Source: Clostridiales bacterium (GTDB lineage Bacteria; Bacillota; Clostridia; Christensenellales; Aristaeellaceae). From it: a stretch of 48,690 nt of DNA. The translations under genes were made by a program, and so were the position numbers. Positions 16,908 to 25,222 of the stretch are shown one piece after another. The notes under the pieces are model-generated. The model worked only from the letters and a program-made list of their open reading frames with translations, was not told where the DNA came from and ran no database searches. The stretch is taken from contig JAHZHZ010000004.1 of assembly GCA_019419995.1 (NCBI GenBank), positions 1 through 48,690 on the forward strand, read 5' to 3'. The number at the start of each line of letters is the position of its first letter. Positions within the stretch are counted from its first letter, which is position 1.

Positions 16908-17504
16908 ATGATGATGTGTGAAGAATGCGGCGTCAATCCCGCAGTTTTCCATTTTGTAACTATCCGAAATGAGGAAAGAACAGAGCGGAATCTCTGCCCG
17001 GCGTGCATGGCAAAATATAAAAAGCAGTTGCCTGGAATCGATATTAAGAATCTGGCGGGTATTTTGAATAATCTAATTGATGGAAAGCGCAGTTCTGGAA
17101 GGGAAGAGATCAATCCCGAGACGGAAGCAATTACCTGTGAGCAGTGCGGCATGACTTACGGGGAATTCCGCAAGTGCGGAATGGTGGGTTGCGCCAACTG
17201 TTACAAAGCATTCCGAGAACCCATGACTGCCTTGTTGCAGCGCATTCACGGCAATACGCAGCACGCGGGTCGAATTCCCGGCGGCGTGCACAGTGGTACG
17301 TCCATTCGCATGAATATTGACCGCCTAAAGCAACAGCTGGTCAAGGCGGTAGCTGCGGAAGAATACGAACAGGCCGCCAAATTGAGAGACGCCATACGGG
17401 CGCTAACGGCTCAGCTGGAGCAGCGGGATAAGAGTATCCGGGTGCATCCGCCGGAGCGGATTGAGCACTGGAATGACGTGGAGGGGGGCGGTAGAAATGC
17501 GTGA
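16908..17504 (+). CDS. mcsA: McsA, zinc-binding activator of arginine kinase McsB
   Basis: McsA (about 198 aa) activates the protein arginine kinase McsB. Two zinc modules are built from CxxC pairs: CEECG and CPAC near the N-terminus, and CEQCG and CANCY near residues 80-105. The C-terminal part carries a UVR motif (LKQQLVKAVAAEEYEQAAKLRD, in part), the coiled coil shared with UvrB/UvrC. Several adjacent starts exist (GTG 16905, ATG 16908, 16911, 16914); GGAGG sits before the first ones. The end overlaps mcsB by 8 bases. Confidence 0.94.
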   Translation: MMMCEECGVNPAVFHFVTIRNEERTERNLCPACMAKYKKQLPGIDIKNLAGILNNLIDGKRSSGREEINPETEAITCEQCGMTYGEFRKCGMVGCANCYKAFREPMTALLQRIHGNTQHAGRIPGGVHSGTSIRMNIDRLKQQLVKAVAAEEYEQAAKLRDAIRALTAQLEQRDKSIRVHPPERIEHWNDVEGGGRNA

Positions 17505-18531
17505 ATATGTCTGCGCGCCCGACCAGGACGTGGTTGTTTCCAGCCGTGTGCGCCTGTCGAGAAATTTTGAAGATCTGCCATTTTCCCCGAAGTTGACTCA
17601 GGAATATGCCAATGAGGTGATTGACCGGACGGCCAGATCTGTGTTTTCCAGCAAGCATGGCGCATCCTTTATGTTGCTGCGCATGCGCGATCTGGAGGAG
17701 GATGCCCGCAACCGCTTGGTGGAGCATCACCTGATCAGTTACGATCTTTTAAAATTTGCCAGTCGGTCTGCGGCCATGGTATCTTCCGCAGGAACCATTT
17801 CAGTGATGCTCAATGAGGAAGACCATGTGCGCTTTCAGGGCTTGTTGCCTGGCCTCCAGTTGGAGCGCAGTGCGGAAATGGCCCTTACGCTGGATGAAAA
17901 GGTGGGGGATGATTATCCCTACGCGTTTGATGCCCAGTGGGGGTTTCTTACGGCCTGCCCAGCCAATACGGGAACGGGCATGCGGGCGTGCGTGATTCTG
18001 CACCTGCCGGCGCTGGCGGCGGCAGGCCAAATGGGCGCGGTGATGCAGTCCGTAGCCAAGCTGGGATTGAATATACGCGGCATGTATGGAAACGGTGCGG
18101 AGGCTCAAGGCCAGCTCTATCAGATGAGCAATGTGGCCACCCTCGGCCGGAGTGAGGAAGATGTGGTGCGCGCTCTGGTGGCGGCCACTGAAGAAATTGT
18201 GGGTCACGAACGGGCCATGCGCGAAAGTGCAGAAAAGCGGGATATGTTGCAGCTTCAGGATGCGCTGATGCGCTCCTGGGGTGAGACGATGGAGGCTCGG
18301 CTGATGACCAATAAGGAATTTATGAAGCGGTATTCGGATATTCGTTATGCCGCGAGTCTGGGCTATCTGCACTTGCCCATACCGGCGCTGGACCTGATGA
18401 TGATGGATCTTCAGCCCGGTTCTCTGGGTGTGCGGGCCGGGCGCCTCATTGGCGAGCGGGAGGGAGAAATCCTGCGGGCAAAGACCCTGCGGGAAGAGCT
18501 GTCCGCCCTTAGCCGGGAGGATGAAACCTGA
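17497..18531 (+). CDS. mcsB: McsB, protein arginine kinase
   Basis: McsB (344 aa) phosphorylates arginine residues on damaged proteins and marks them for ClpC-ClpP. It has the phosphagen-kinase fold: SSRVRLSRNF at the N-terminus (ATP-binding arginines), INEEDH-like LNEEDHVRFQ, the ACPANTGTGMRACV catalytic loop with its Cys and NIRGMYGNGAEA. The allosteric pArg motif RDXXRA of other McsB proteins appears here as GEILRA near the C-terminus, a deviation. The start at 17497 follows GGAGGGGGGC; an upstream TTG is less likely. Confidence 0.95.
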   Translation: MREYVCAPDQDVVVSSRVRLSRNFEDLPFSPKLTQEYANEVIDRTARSVFSSKHGASFMLLRMRDLEEDARNRLVEHHLISYDLLKFASRSAAMVSSAGTISVMLNEEDHVRFQGLLPGLQLERSAEMALTLDEKVGDDYPYAFDAQWGFLTACPANTGTGMRACVILHLPALAAAGQMGAVMQSVAKLGLNIRGMYGNGAEAQGQLYQMSNVATLGRSEEDVVRALVAATEEIVGHERAMRESAEKRDMLQLQDALMRSWGETMEARLMTNKEFMKRYSDIRYAASLGYLHLPIPALDLMMMDLQPGSLGVRAGRLIGEREGEILRAKTLREELSALSREDET

Positions 18532-18551
18532 TTGTAAGCAGGAGGTAATCA

Positions 18552-21023
18552 ATGGCTTATTTTGCAAAATTTACGGAACGTGGGCAGAGGGCGCTGATTG
18601 CCGCGCAGAAGGAGGCGGCGCAGTTGGGCCGCAGCTATGTGGGAACGGAGCATCTGCTGTTGGGTGTGCTCAGTGATCCCGGCGCCGCGGCGGGCATACT
18701 GCGGGGCGTGACGCTGGATGCTGCACGCAACGAAATTATCGCCATCCTTGGCCGGGGTACGGAGAGCGCCGAGGGCAAACAGATGGTGTATACGCCCCGC
18801 ACCAAGAAGGTTATCGAACAAAGTGTGCGGGAGGCCCGGGAACTCAAGCAAAACTACGTCAGTGTGGAACACATTTTGCTGGCGTTGATGCGAGAGCGGG
18901 AAGGCGTGGCGGCTCACGTGTTGATTAAGATGGGGTTGGATCTCAACAAGGCCAGAGAGGAGCTATTGCATATTCTCACCGGGACGGATGAAGATTCTGT
19001 TTCCGGAGCAGCGGACGCCCAGGAGACGCCCATCCTCAATCAGTTTTCCAGAGATTTGACCAGCGCGGCCAGGGCTGGAGAACTGGACCCTGTGATTGGC
19101 CGGGAGAAGGAGATTGAGCGCATTGTGCAGATACTCTCCCGTCGTCGCAAAAACAATCCTGTGCTGATTGGTGAACCCGGAGTGGGTAAATCGGCCATCG
19201 TGGAAGGATTGGCCCAGTTGATTGTGGAGGAAAACATCCCGGAGATTCTCCGAGGACGCAGGGTAGTTTCACTGGATTTGGCAGCTATGCTTGCCGGAGC
19301 AAAGTACAGGGGTGAATTTGAAGAACGCTTGAAAAATGCCATGGCGGAAATCCGCAAATCGGGCAATATCATTATGTTCATCGATGAATTGCACACCATT
19401 GTGGGAGCCGGTGCTTCGGAAGGGGCCATTGATGCGGCCAATATTCTCAAACCCATGCTGGCCCGAGGAGAAATTCAGTGCATTGGTGCGACCACTCTGA
19501 GCGAATATCACAAGCACATTGAAAAGGATGGCGCTCTGGAACGGCGCTTTCAGCCGGTGCAGGTGGGCGAACCTACCAAGGAGGAATCCGTTGCGATTTT
19601 GGCGGGGCTTCGGGATCGGTATGAGGCTCATCATCGGGTGCATATTACGGATGAAGCCCTCAGGGCTGCCGTGTATCTCTCCGATCGCTATATTTCAGAC
19701 CGCTGCCTGCCCGATAAGGCAATTGATTTAATTGATGAGGCAGCATCACGGGTGCGCATTCAGGCATTTACTGCACCGCCGGACATGAAGGAGCAGCAGC
19801 TTAAGCTGGTGGCCCTCAACAAGGAAACAGAAGAAGCTGTAGCCAACGAGGACTTTGAAACGGCGGCCCGGCTGCGCGACCGGAAGAAGGAACTGCAAAA
19901 TGAAATGCAGCTGCGCAGAACGGCTTGGGAACAGGGCCTCAACAGCAAGATGGAAACCGTGGGCGAGGAGGAAGTGGCCCAGATTGTTGCCACTTGGACA
20001 GGCGTGCCTGTCAGCAAGCTCACCCAGGATGAAGCGCAAAGGCTGATTCATCTCGAGGATACGTTGCACAGGCGCGTGGTGGGACAGGATGAGGCCGTTA
20101 AGGCCGTTTCCCGGGCAGTGCGCCGTGCAAGGGCGGGTCTCAAGGATCCCAATCGGCCCATCGGTTCCTTTATCTTCCTGGGTCCCACTGGTGTGGGCAA
20201 GACTGAATTGTGCAAGGCGTTGGGAGAGGCGCTCTTCGGAGATGAAGACAGCCTGATCCGAATCGATATGTCAGAGTACATGGAAAAGCACTCGGTATCC
20301 CGCATGATCGGATCTCCGCCCGGCTACGTGGGGCACGACGAGGGAGGCCAGCTGACGGAAAAGGTGCGCCGCAAGCCCTATGCGGTCATTCTCTTTGATG
20401 AAGTGGAAAAGGCTCATCCGGATGTCTTTAATGTGCTGTTGCAGATTCTGGAGGACGGCAGGCTTACCGATGGTCAGGGCAGGGTGGTGGACTTTAAGAA
20501 CACAGTCATTGTCATGACCAGCAATGCAGGAGCGCACACCCTTAAAAAACAGCGTTCCCTGGGCTTTGGTGGGCAGGAAGACGCCCAAAAGAGCTATGAA
20601 GGCATGAAGGAAAATATCATGGGCGAAGTTCGCAATATTTTCCGGCCAGAATTTTTGAACCGCGTGGATGAAATTATCGTGTTCCACGCGCTGACGGAAG
20701 ACGAAATTGATCAGATTGCCCGGCTGTTGTTGGATCAGGTCTGCGCCCGCTTGGCGGAGCGAGGCATTCGTCTGGAAGCCGGCGAGGAGGCCTTAAAGCT
20801 GATTTCCAAGGCTGGCTATGATCTCAAATATGGTGCACGCCCCCTGCGCCGGGCCATTCAGCGACTGGTAGAGGATGCCCTCAGCGAGGAGATTCTGCTG
20901 GGCGAGGTGCATCTGGGCGATCGGGTGTTGGCCAGCGTGGAGGATGATAAACTGAAGTTTACGACCTTGCCTGCCGAACCATTGGAACTGGCCCCGGCCG
21001 CTGAACCCGCGCCGGTGGAGTAA
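18552..21023 (+). CDS. clpC: ClpC, Hsp100 AAA+ unfoldase
   Basis: ClpC (823 aa) unfolds arginine-phosphorylated and adaptor-bound substrates and passes them to ClpP. An N-terminal double Clp repeat (about 1-145) is followed by AAA+ domain 1 with GEPGVGKSAIVEG, a coiled-coil M-domain with a UVR-like stretch (about 410-460) and AAA+ domain 2 with GPTGVGKTELCKAL. The LGFG loop that docks on ClpP is present (SLGFGGQ). Length is typical. GCAGGAGG precedes the ATG. Last gene of the CtsR operon; a terminator follows. Confidence 0.97.
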   Translation: MAYFAKFTERGQRALIAAQKEAAQLGRSYVGTEHLLLGVLSDPGAAAGILRGVTLDAARNEIIAILGRGTESAEGKQMVYTPRTKKVIEQSVREARELKQNYVSVEHILLALMREREGVAAHVLIKMGLDLNKAREELLHILTGTDEDSVSGAADAQETPILNQFSRDLTSAARAGELDPVIGREKEIERIVQILSRRRKNNPVLIGEPGVGKSAIVEGLAQLIVEENIPEILRGRRVVSLDLAAMLAGAKYRGEFEERLKNAMAEIRKSGNIIMFIDELHTIVGAGASEGAIDAANILKPMLARGEIQCIGATTLSEYHKHIEKDGALERRFQPVQVGEPTKEESVAILAGLRDRYEAHHRVHITDEALRAAVYLSDRYISDRCLPDKAIDLIDEAASRVRIQAFTAPPDMKEQQLKLVALNKETEEAVANEDFETAARLRDRKKELQNEMQLRRTAWEQGLNSKMETVGEEEVAQIVATWTGVPVSKLTQDEAQRLIHLEDTLHRRVVGQDEAVKAVSRAVRRARAGLKDPNRPIGSFIFLGPTGVGKTELCKALGEALFGDEDSLIRIDMSEYMEKHSVSRMIGSPPGYVGHDEGGQLTEKVRRKPYAVILFDEVEKAHPDVFNVLLQILEDGRLTDGQGRVVDFKNTVIVMTSNAGAHTLKKQRSLGFGGQEDAQKSYEGMKENIMGEVRNIFRPEFLNRVDEIIVFHALTEDEIDQIARLLLDQVCARLAERGIRLEAGEEALKLISKAGYDLKYGARPLRRAIQRLVEDALSEEILLGEVHLGDRVLASVEDDKLKFTTLPAEPLELAPAAEPAPVE

Positions 21024-21036
21024 AGTAAATCATTTT

Positions 21037-21068
21037 GACTGCCGCGAAGATCGCGGCAGTCTTTTTTT
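21037..21068 (+). terminator. Intrinsic terminator after clpC
   Basis: Perfect stem GACTGCCGCGA / TCGCGGCAGTC with a very short loop, followed by TTTTTTT. Ends the ctsR operon ahead of the convergent PBP gene. Confidence 0.92.
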
Positions 21069-21089
21069 AGCTGAAAATGCGTGTTGTCT

Positions 21090-23423
21090 TCAGGATACCA
21101 TGTTGGAAACATCAAAAATTTTATTTAGTATACCTCCCGGCGTATAGGTTACCGAGTTGCTTTCCTTACCTGTGAGCACCGTGCCACTTTCATAGAGAAG
21201 GCGGTTTCTGGGGAGAATGGAATAGTTGTAGACGGAATTTGTATCAGCTTGAGGGTCCGTCCAGACGATCACATTACCTGCATCGGCGCTCAATACTGCT
21301 GCAATGTCGGTATTGTTTCCCTGGCGTCGCAATACCAGGTAGTCTGCGGCTGCGCTTCGGGAAGTGAAAGCCAGGGCCGGCGGATCTCCTTCCTCGCTGA
21401 GCAGCATTAGATCTTCCACCTGTTCCGGCGCATTCCAGAGCTGAGACTGGGCTTGAGGGAGCTTTTCCTGGGGAAACCATTCGATTTGCACGTAGCGATC
21501 GGGGGTATTATCCGCTGCCAAAAGCACCAATTTGTCTTCGCTGAGCGCAGCTCGGTCGATGCGCACGGGTACAAGACCTTCAGGAGCGACGAAATCGTCG
21601 CCGCTCAATTCAGTAGAGATGCCGCGCAGGAGAGCAGCGCACAATTGGGCGGGATAGCTGCTGCCGCCTGCATAGTCAGGGAGGGCGTGATTGGCATCCG
21701 GCTCGTCAAAGCCCATCCAGACGGCGGTGGAGATTTCCGGGGTGCAGGCGACTGTCCAAATATCTCGGTTGCCACCTCCTGCTTCGCCTACAGTGCCGGT
21801 TTTGCCCGCTACTGGGATTCCGGCGGAACTGAGTGCCTTGGCGCTGCCGGTGGTGGCGGCAGTTTTGAGCATATCAGTGATCAGGAAAGCAGTCTGTTCG
21901 CTCACAGCGGTTTTGCCTGCAGGCTGGGCCTCATAGAGCACGCGGCCATGGCGGTCAGTGATGCGGCGTATGGCGTGAGCTTCCACCTGGGTGCCTCCGT
22001 TGCTCAATGCGCAGTAGGCCGCGCATAGCTGAGCGGGGGATACGCCGTATGTCATACTGCCCAATGCCAGAGATAGATTGACGTCGGCCGCTGCCAAAGG
22101 CACGCCAAATTTGACGAGAGTGTTGCGAACCCGCTGGATGCCAATCAGATCAGCTAAATCCACGGTGGCTACATTTAAGGATCGGGACAGAGCTTCCCGC
22201 AAGGTTACGGTGCCGTAATACTTGCCGCCTATGTTTCCGGGAAGATATTTCCCAGGGAATTCTCTTTGAACATCTTCCACCATGGAACAAGGTAAAAAGC
22301 CCTTGTCCTCAATTGCGGCGGCATAGGTGGAGATGGGTTTGATGGCGGAACCCGGTTGGCGCTGTATTTGCGTGGCACGGTTCAATCCCCGGCGCACATC
22401 GTAGCTGCGACCGCCTACGATGGCTGCGATTTCTCCCGTGGCATTGTCCAAAGTGATGAGCGCAGCCTGTACGGGCGTTCCATCTTCTGCGGGGTCTGGG
22501 AAATTGGCACCATTTTCGAATAGTTCCAGTGCCTCGCTCTGCAATTCTGGGCGCAGCCCGGTGTAGATGTGCAGTCCGGAAGAGAGAATTTCTTCCGAGT
22601 CCATGTCCAGAATTTCTTCGGCTTCCCACATGACCTGATCCATATACCAGCCGTCTGTTGCTGAGGCCTGTACCTGCGCCTTGAGCACCAGTGGTTCCTG
22701 AATCGCCTGTTCATAGGCTTCGGAAGTGATTGCCTGCTGATCCTTCATGGTCTTTAGAATCAGATCCCGACGTTCAATGGCATTTTGAGGATGCAGGTGT
22801 GGCGCATATTTGGAGGGGGATTTGATGATACCTGCCAGGAGGGCACCTTCTGCCAGCGTTAATTCCGAGACGTCCTTGTCAAAATAGGCCCGGCTGGCCG
22901 CGCCGATGCCATAGGCTCCGTTGCCGAAGTAGACGATATTTAAATAAGCTTCCAGAATTTCATCTTTGCTCATCTGCTTTTCCAACTGCCAGGCCAGAAC
23001 AATTTCCTGCAGCTTTCGGGAAATGGTCTTTTCGCTGGTGAGATGAGTCAGTTTGATCAACTGCTGGGTGATGGTGGAAGCACCTTGTTGAAAGCTCATG
23101 GTTCGCAGATCGTGCCAGAGGGCACCGAAAATGCGCTTAATATCAAAACCATGGTGGCTGTAGAAGCGCTGGTCTTCCGCTGAGAGAAAGGCCTGGATTA
23201 CATCCGGAGGCACATCGCTGAGCGATACGCGACTTCGTTCACTGGTGGCGTAGAGGGCGCCCACGCGTTGCCCATCGGCATCATAGACCACCGTGCTTTC
23301 AGGTGTGGCGCGGATACGGCTGATATCCAATGTTTGCCAGTTGGGCAAATCCAATTGCCAGATCAGAAGTCCAATTCCCAGCACAAACAGCGCGATCAGC
23401 GCGATTCCAATCCATTTGCGCAT
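21090..23423 (-). CDS. Class A penicillin-binding protein (PBP1A-type)
   Basis: A 777-aa bifunctional peptidoglycan synthase anchored by one N-terminal membrane helix (about residues 5-25). The glycosyltransferase family 51 domain has EDQRFYSHHGFD with its catalytic Glu, the QGASTITQQL motif and ISRKLQEI. The transpeptidase domain has SAIK (SxxK nucleophile), SRSLN (SxN) and KTGT. A C-terminal stretch of about 170 aa beyond the transpeptidase may be a small accessory domain. The start at 23423 has AAGGCGGAG upstream; the frame opens earlier at 23459 without a site. Convergent with clpC, divergent from spoIIA. Confidence 0.94.
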   Translation of the reverse strand: MRKWIGIALIALFVLGIGLLIWQLDLPNWQTLDISRIRATPESTVVYDADGQRVGALYATSERSRVSLSDVPPDVIQAFLSAEDQRFYSHHGFDIKRIFGALWHDLRTMSFQQGASTITQQLIKLTHLTSEKTISRKLQEIVLAWQLEKQMSKDEILEAYLNIVYFGNGAYGIGAASRAYFDKDVSELTLAEGALLAGIIKSPSKYAPHLHPQNAIERRDLILKTMKDQQAITSEAYEQAIQEPLVLKAQVQASATDGWYMDQVMWEAEEILDMDSEEILSSGLHIYTGLRPELQSEALELFENGANFPDPAEDGTPVQAALITLDNATGEIAAIVGGRSYDVRRGLNRATQIQRQPGSAIKPISTYAAAIEDKGFLPCSMVEDVQREFPGKYLPGNIGGKYYGTVTLREALSRSLNVATVDLADLIGIQRVRNTLVKFGVPLAAADVNLSLALGSMTYGVSPAQLCAAYCALSNGGTQVEAHAIRRITDRHGRVLYEAQPAGKTAVSEQTAFLITDMLKTAATTGSAKALSSAGIPVAGKTGTVGEAGGGNRDIWTVACTPEISTAVWMGFDEPDANHALPDYAGGSSYPAQLCAALLRGISTELSGDDFVAPEGLVPVRIDRAALSEDKLVLLAADNTPDRYVQIEWFPQEKLPQAQSQLWNAPEQVEDLMLLSEEGDPPALAFTSRSAAADYLVLRRQGNNTDIAAVLSADAGNVIVWTDPQADTNSVYNYSILPRNRLLYESGTVLTGKESNSVTYTPGGILNKIFDVSNMVS

Positions 23424-23605
23424 GTAAAACTCCGCCTTTCCCACTGATTTATTCCGCAAATGCGTTTCCCAATTTCAGGCCGAGCCAGGGAAACACGGTT
23501 TATCATTGCCGAAAAGCGGTGAAATTAGACATTCTTTTCCCAAATTTCGGAGCAGAATTCTGTCACACAAAAGCGTTCATTCGTCGCAAACAGTGTTTCT
23601 TCGCA

Positions 23606-23635
23606 GCAGGAGGTGACAGTCCAAGCGGGGAATTT
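23606..23635 (+). promoter_or_regulatory. Candidate sigma-H promoter of the spoIIA operon
   Basis: GCAGGAGGT (23606-23614), a 12-base spacer and GGGGAATTT (23627-23635) fit the sigma-H pattern RnAGGAwWW - 11/12 - RnnGAATWW with a mismatch in the last -35 bases. The operon is sigma-H driven in B. subtilis, and no sigma-A pair is seen here. AGGAGGT also looks like a ribosome binding site, but no open frame follows it. Confidence 0.55.
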
Positions 23636-23661
23636 CTTGTCCTCAGGGAGGGATGATACGC

Positions 23662-23967
23662 ATGTTGGACTATGAAAGGCGGCATCAGACGCTTACGGTG
23701 CGCCTGGCAAACGAATTGGATCATCGATCGGCATCTCAGCTCAGAGGAGAGTTGGACGCTCTGCTGGCGGATGCGTCCATACGCCGTCTGGTGTTGGATT
23801 TGCGCAAATTGAGGTTCATGGACAGTTCGGGCATTGGCTTGATCATTGGTCGCTATAAACAGATGGCCCGCAGGGGTGGAAGCGTCGCCGTAGTGAATCC
23901 TGACGCTCACATGGACCGTATTTTTCAAATGGCGGGATTGTATGAACTGGTGGAGCGCATGGCTTAA
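23662..23967 (+). CDS. spoIIAA: SpoIIAA, anti-anti-sigma factor
   Basis: SpoIIAA (101 aa) is the STAS-domain protein that, when dephosphorylated, frees sigma-F from SpoIIAB in the forespore. The phosphorylation motif FMDSSGIGLIIGRYK is present; Ser56 corresponds to B. subtilis Ser58. Length is slightly short of the B. subtilis 117 aa. The start at 23662 is chosen because GGGAGGGATG lies about ten bases upstream; the ATG at 23653 overlaps that site. First gene of spoIIAA-spoIIAB-sigF. Confidence 0.96.
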   Translation: MLDYERRHQTLTVRLANELDHRSASQLRGELDALLADASIRRLVLDLRKLRFMDSSGIGLIIGRYKQMARRGGSVAVVNPDAHMDRIFQMAGLYELVERMA

Positions 23968-23981
23968 AGGAGGAGAAGGCA

Positions 23982-24437
23982 ATGGGTATTCTGAATGAAA
24001 TCCGGCTGGATTTTCCGGCCATTGCGGAAAATGAATCGTTGGCGCGCATGGTGATCAGCGCCTTTCTTTTGCCGCTGAATCCTACAGTAGAGGAACTTGC
24101 AGATGTAAAGACAGCTGTTTCCGAGGCAGTAACCAATGCCATCGTACATGGCTATGCAAAAACTTCAGGTACGGTACGCCTGCGGGCAGACTATAGGGAG
24201 GATGGGATGCTCACGGTAGATATTTGCGACTGGGGCTGCGGCATTGCGGATATTGCCCGGGCGCGGGAACCCTTTTACACCACTATGGATGGAGAGGAGC
24301 GCAGTGGCATGGGCTTTACGGTTATGGAGAGCTTTATGGATGGCGTCCAGGTCCAGTCTGCTTTGGGAGAGGGAACCACCGTGAGGCTGATCAAGCAAAT
24401 GAACCTGCGCGAGGAGCGCCTCGCGCGACGGGCCTGA
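23982..24437 (+). CDS. spoIIAB: SpoIIAB, anti-sigma-F factor and serine kinase
   Basis: SpoIIAB (151 aa) binds and holds sigma-F and phosphorylates SpoIIAA. It is a GHKL ATPase: the N-box SEAVTNAIVHGY, the DICDWGCGI G1 box and SGMGFTVMESFMD G2 region are all present. An AGGAGG site precedes the ATG. The last codons (24407-24426) form a perfect 8-bp hairpin over the only Shine-Dalgarno-like sequence ahead of sigF, and the stop TGA (24435-24437) overlaps the probable CTG start of sigF. Confidence 0.96.
   Translation: MGILNEIRLDFPAIAENESLARMVISAFLLPLNPTVEELADVKTAVSEAVTNAIVHGYAKTSGTVRLRADYREDGMLTVDICDWGCGIADIARAREPFYTTMDGEERSGMGFTVMESFMDGVQVQSALGEGTTVRLIKQMNLREERLARRA
24407..24426 (+). promoter_or_regulatory. 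Hairpin covering the Shine-Dalgarno before sigF
   Basis: GCGCGAGG (24407-24414), loop AGCG and CCTCGCGC (24419-24426) make a perfect 8-bp GC-rich stem-loop. It includes GAGGAG (24411-24416), the only ribosome-binding-like sequence before sigF. Being inside spoIIAB it would be opened by ribosomes translating that gene, a layout typical of translational coupling. Confidence 0.6.
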
Positions 24438-25165
24438 ATCCAGAAAAGTACCAAGGAACCCTCGATAAACTCATCAAAGCCCATTCAGGAGACGCTGCGG
24501 CTCGAGAAGAGCTGGTCAAGGAAAACCTGGCGCTGGTTCACTTTGTCCTACGACGCTTCAAGGACAGGGGTGCGGAGTATGAGGACATTTATCAGTACGG
24601 TTGCATGGGATTGTTAAAAGCCATTGACCGCTTCGACCCAAGCTATCGCGTTCAGTTTTCTACCTATGCCGTACCCATCATCATGGGTGAAGTGCGGCGT
24701 TTTCTGAGGGATGATGGACCTGTACATGTCTCTCGCACTATCCACGACAACGGTGTACAGGTTGTACGTTTTCGGGAAAGCTACTTTCAGCAACATCAGC
24801 GGGAACCTTCCATTGAAGAAATTGCCCGGGGAACCGGGCTTTCGGATGAAGATGTATTGCTTTCCCTCAACGCACGGCAGAGGGTACATTCTTTGAGCGA
24901 ACCTGTGGGGACGGGAACACAGCTTCGGTTGATGGACGTCATTGGGACGGAGACCATGTCCGAAGTGGACAGCCGCATCATGCTCTCCCAGCTTTTGCGG
25001 GATTTGAGTCCCGAAGAGCGCATGATTATTGTGCGCCGGTATTTTCATGCCCATACGCAGAGCGCCATTGCCCAGGATATGGGTATTTCCCAGGTGCAGG
25101 TTTCAAGGCTTGAGAACCGGATTCTCAAGCGCATGCGGCGCAATGCCGAATCTGAGACGGGGTAA
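24434..25165 (+). CDS. sigF: RNA polymerase sigma-F factor, probable CTG start
   Basis: Sigma-F (about 243 aa) is the first forespore-specific sigma factor. Region 2 (YEDIYQYGCMGLLKAIDRFDPSY, in part), the AVPIIMGEVRRFLRDDG segment and a region 4 helix-turn-helix (SAIAQDMGISQVQVSRLENRILKRM, in part) identify it. The frame contains no ATG, GTG or TTG between a TTG at 24224 (70 codons upstream, within the spoIIAB ATPase domain) and the first conserved residues. A CTG at 24434 gives MNPEKYQ at the family N-terminus and overlaps the spoIIAB stop as CTGA. A sequencing error at the junction is the alternative. Confidence 0.88.
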   Translation: MNPEKYQGTLDKLIKAHSGDAAAREELVKENLALVHFVLRRFKDRGAEYEDIYQYGCMGLLKAIDRFDPSYRVQFSTYAVPIIMGEVRRFLRDDGPVHVSRTIHDNGVQVVRFRESYFQQHQREPSIEEIARGTGLSDEDVLLSLNARQRVHSLSEPVGTGTQLRLMDVIGTETMSEVDSRIMLSQLLRDLSPEERMIIVRRYFHAHTQSAIAQDMGISQVQVSRLENRILKRMRRNAESETG

Positions 25166-25168
25166 TAG

Positions 25169-25207
25169 AAAAGGGCCGCCGCAGCTTTTGTCTGCGACAG
25201 CCCTTTT
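25169..25207. terminator. Bidirectional terminator between sigF and permease gene
   Basis: AAAAGGGC (25169-25176) pairs with GCCCTTTT (25200-25207), with inner GCAG/CTGC pairing. A-rich and T-rich flanks let it serve both the sigF transcript and the convergent ABC-transporter operon. Confidence 0.7.
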
Positions 25208-25222
25208 GCTCGAGAACGGTTT

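Noticed and set aside
23982..25165. SpoIIAB-SigF fusion through a programmed -1 frameshift
   Set aside because: The frames differ by -1, but no slippery heptamer is seen at the junction and both proteins are complete alone; a CTG start is simpler.
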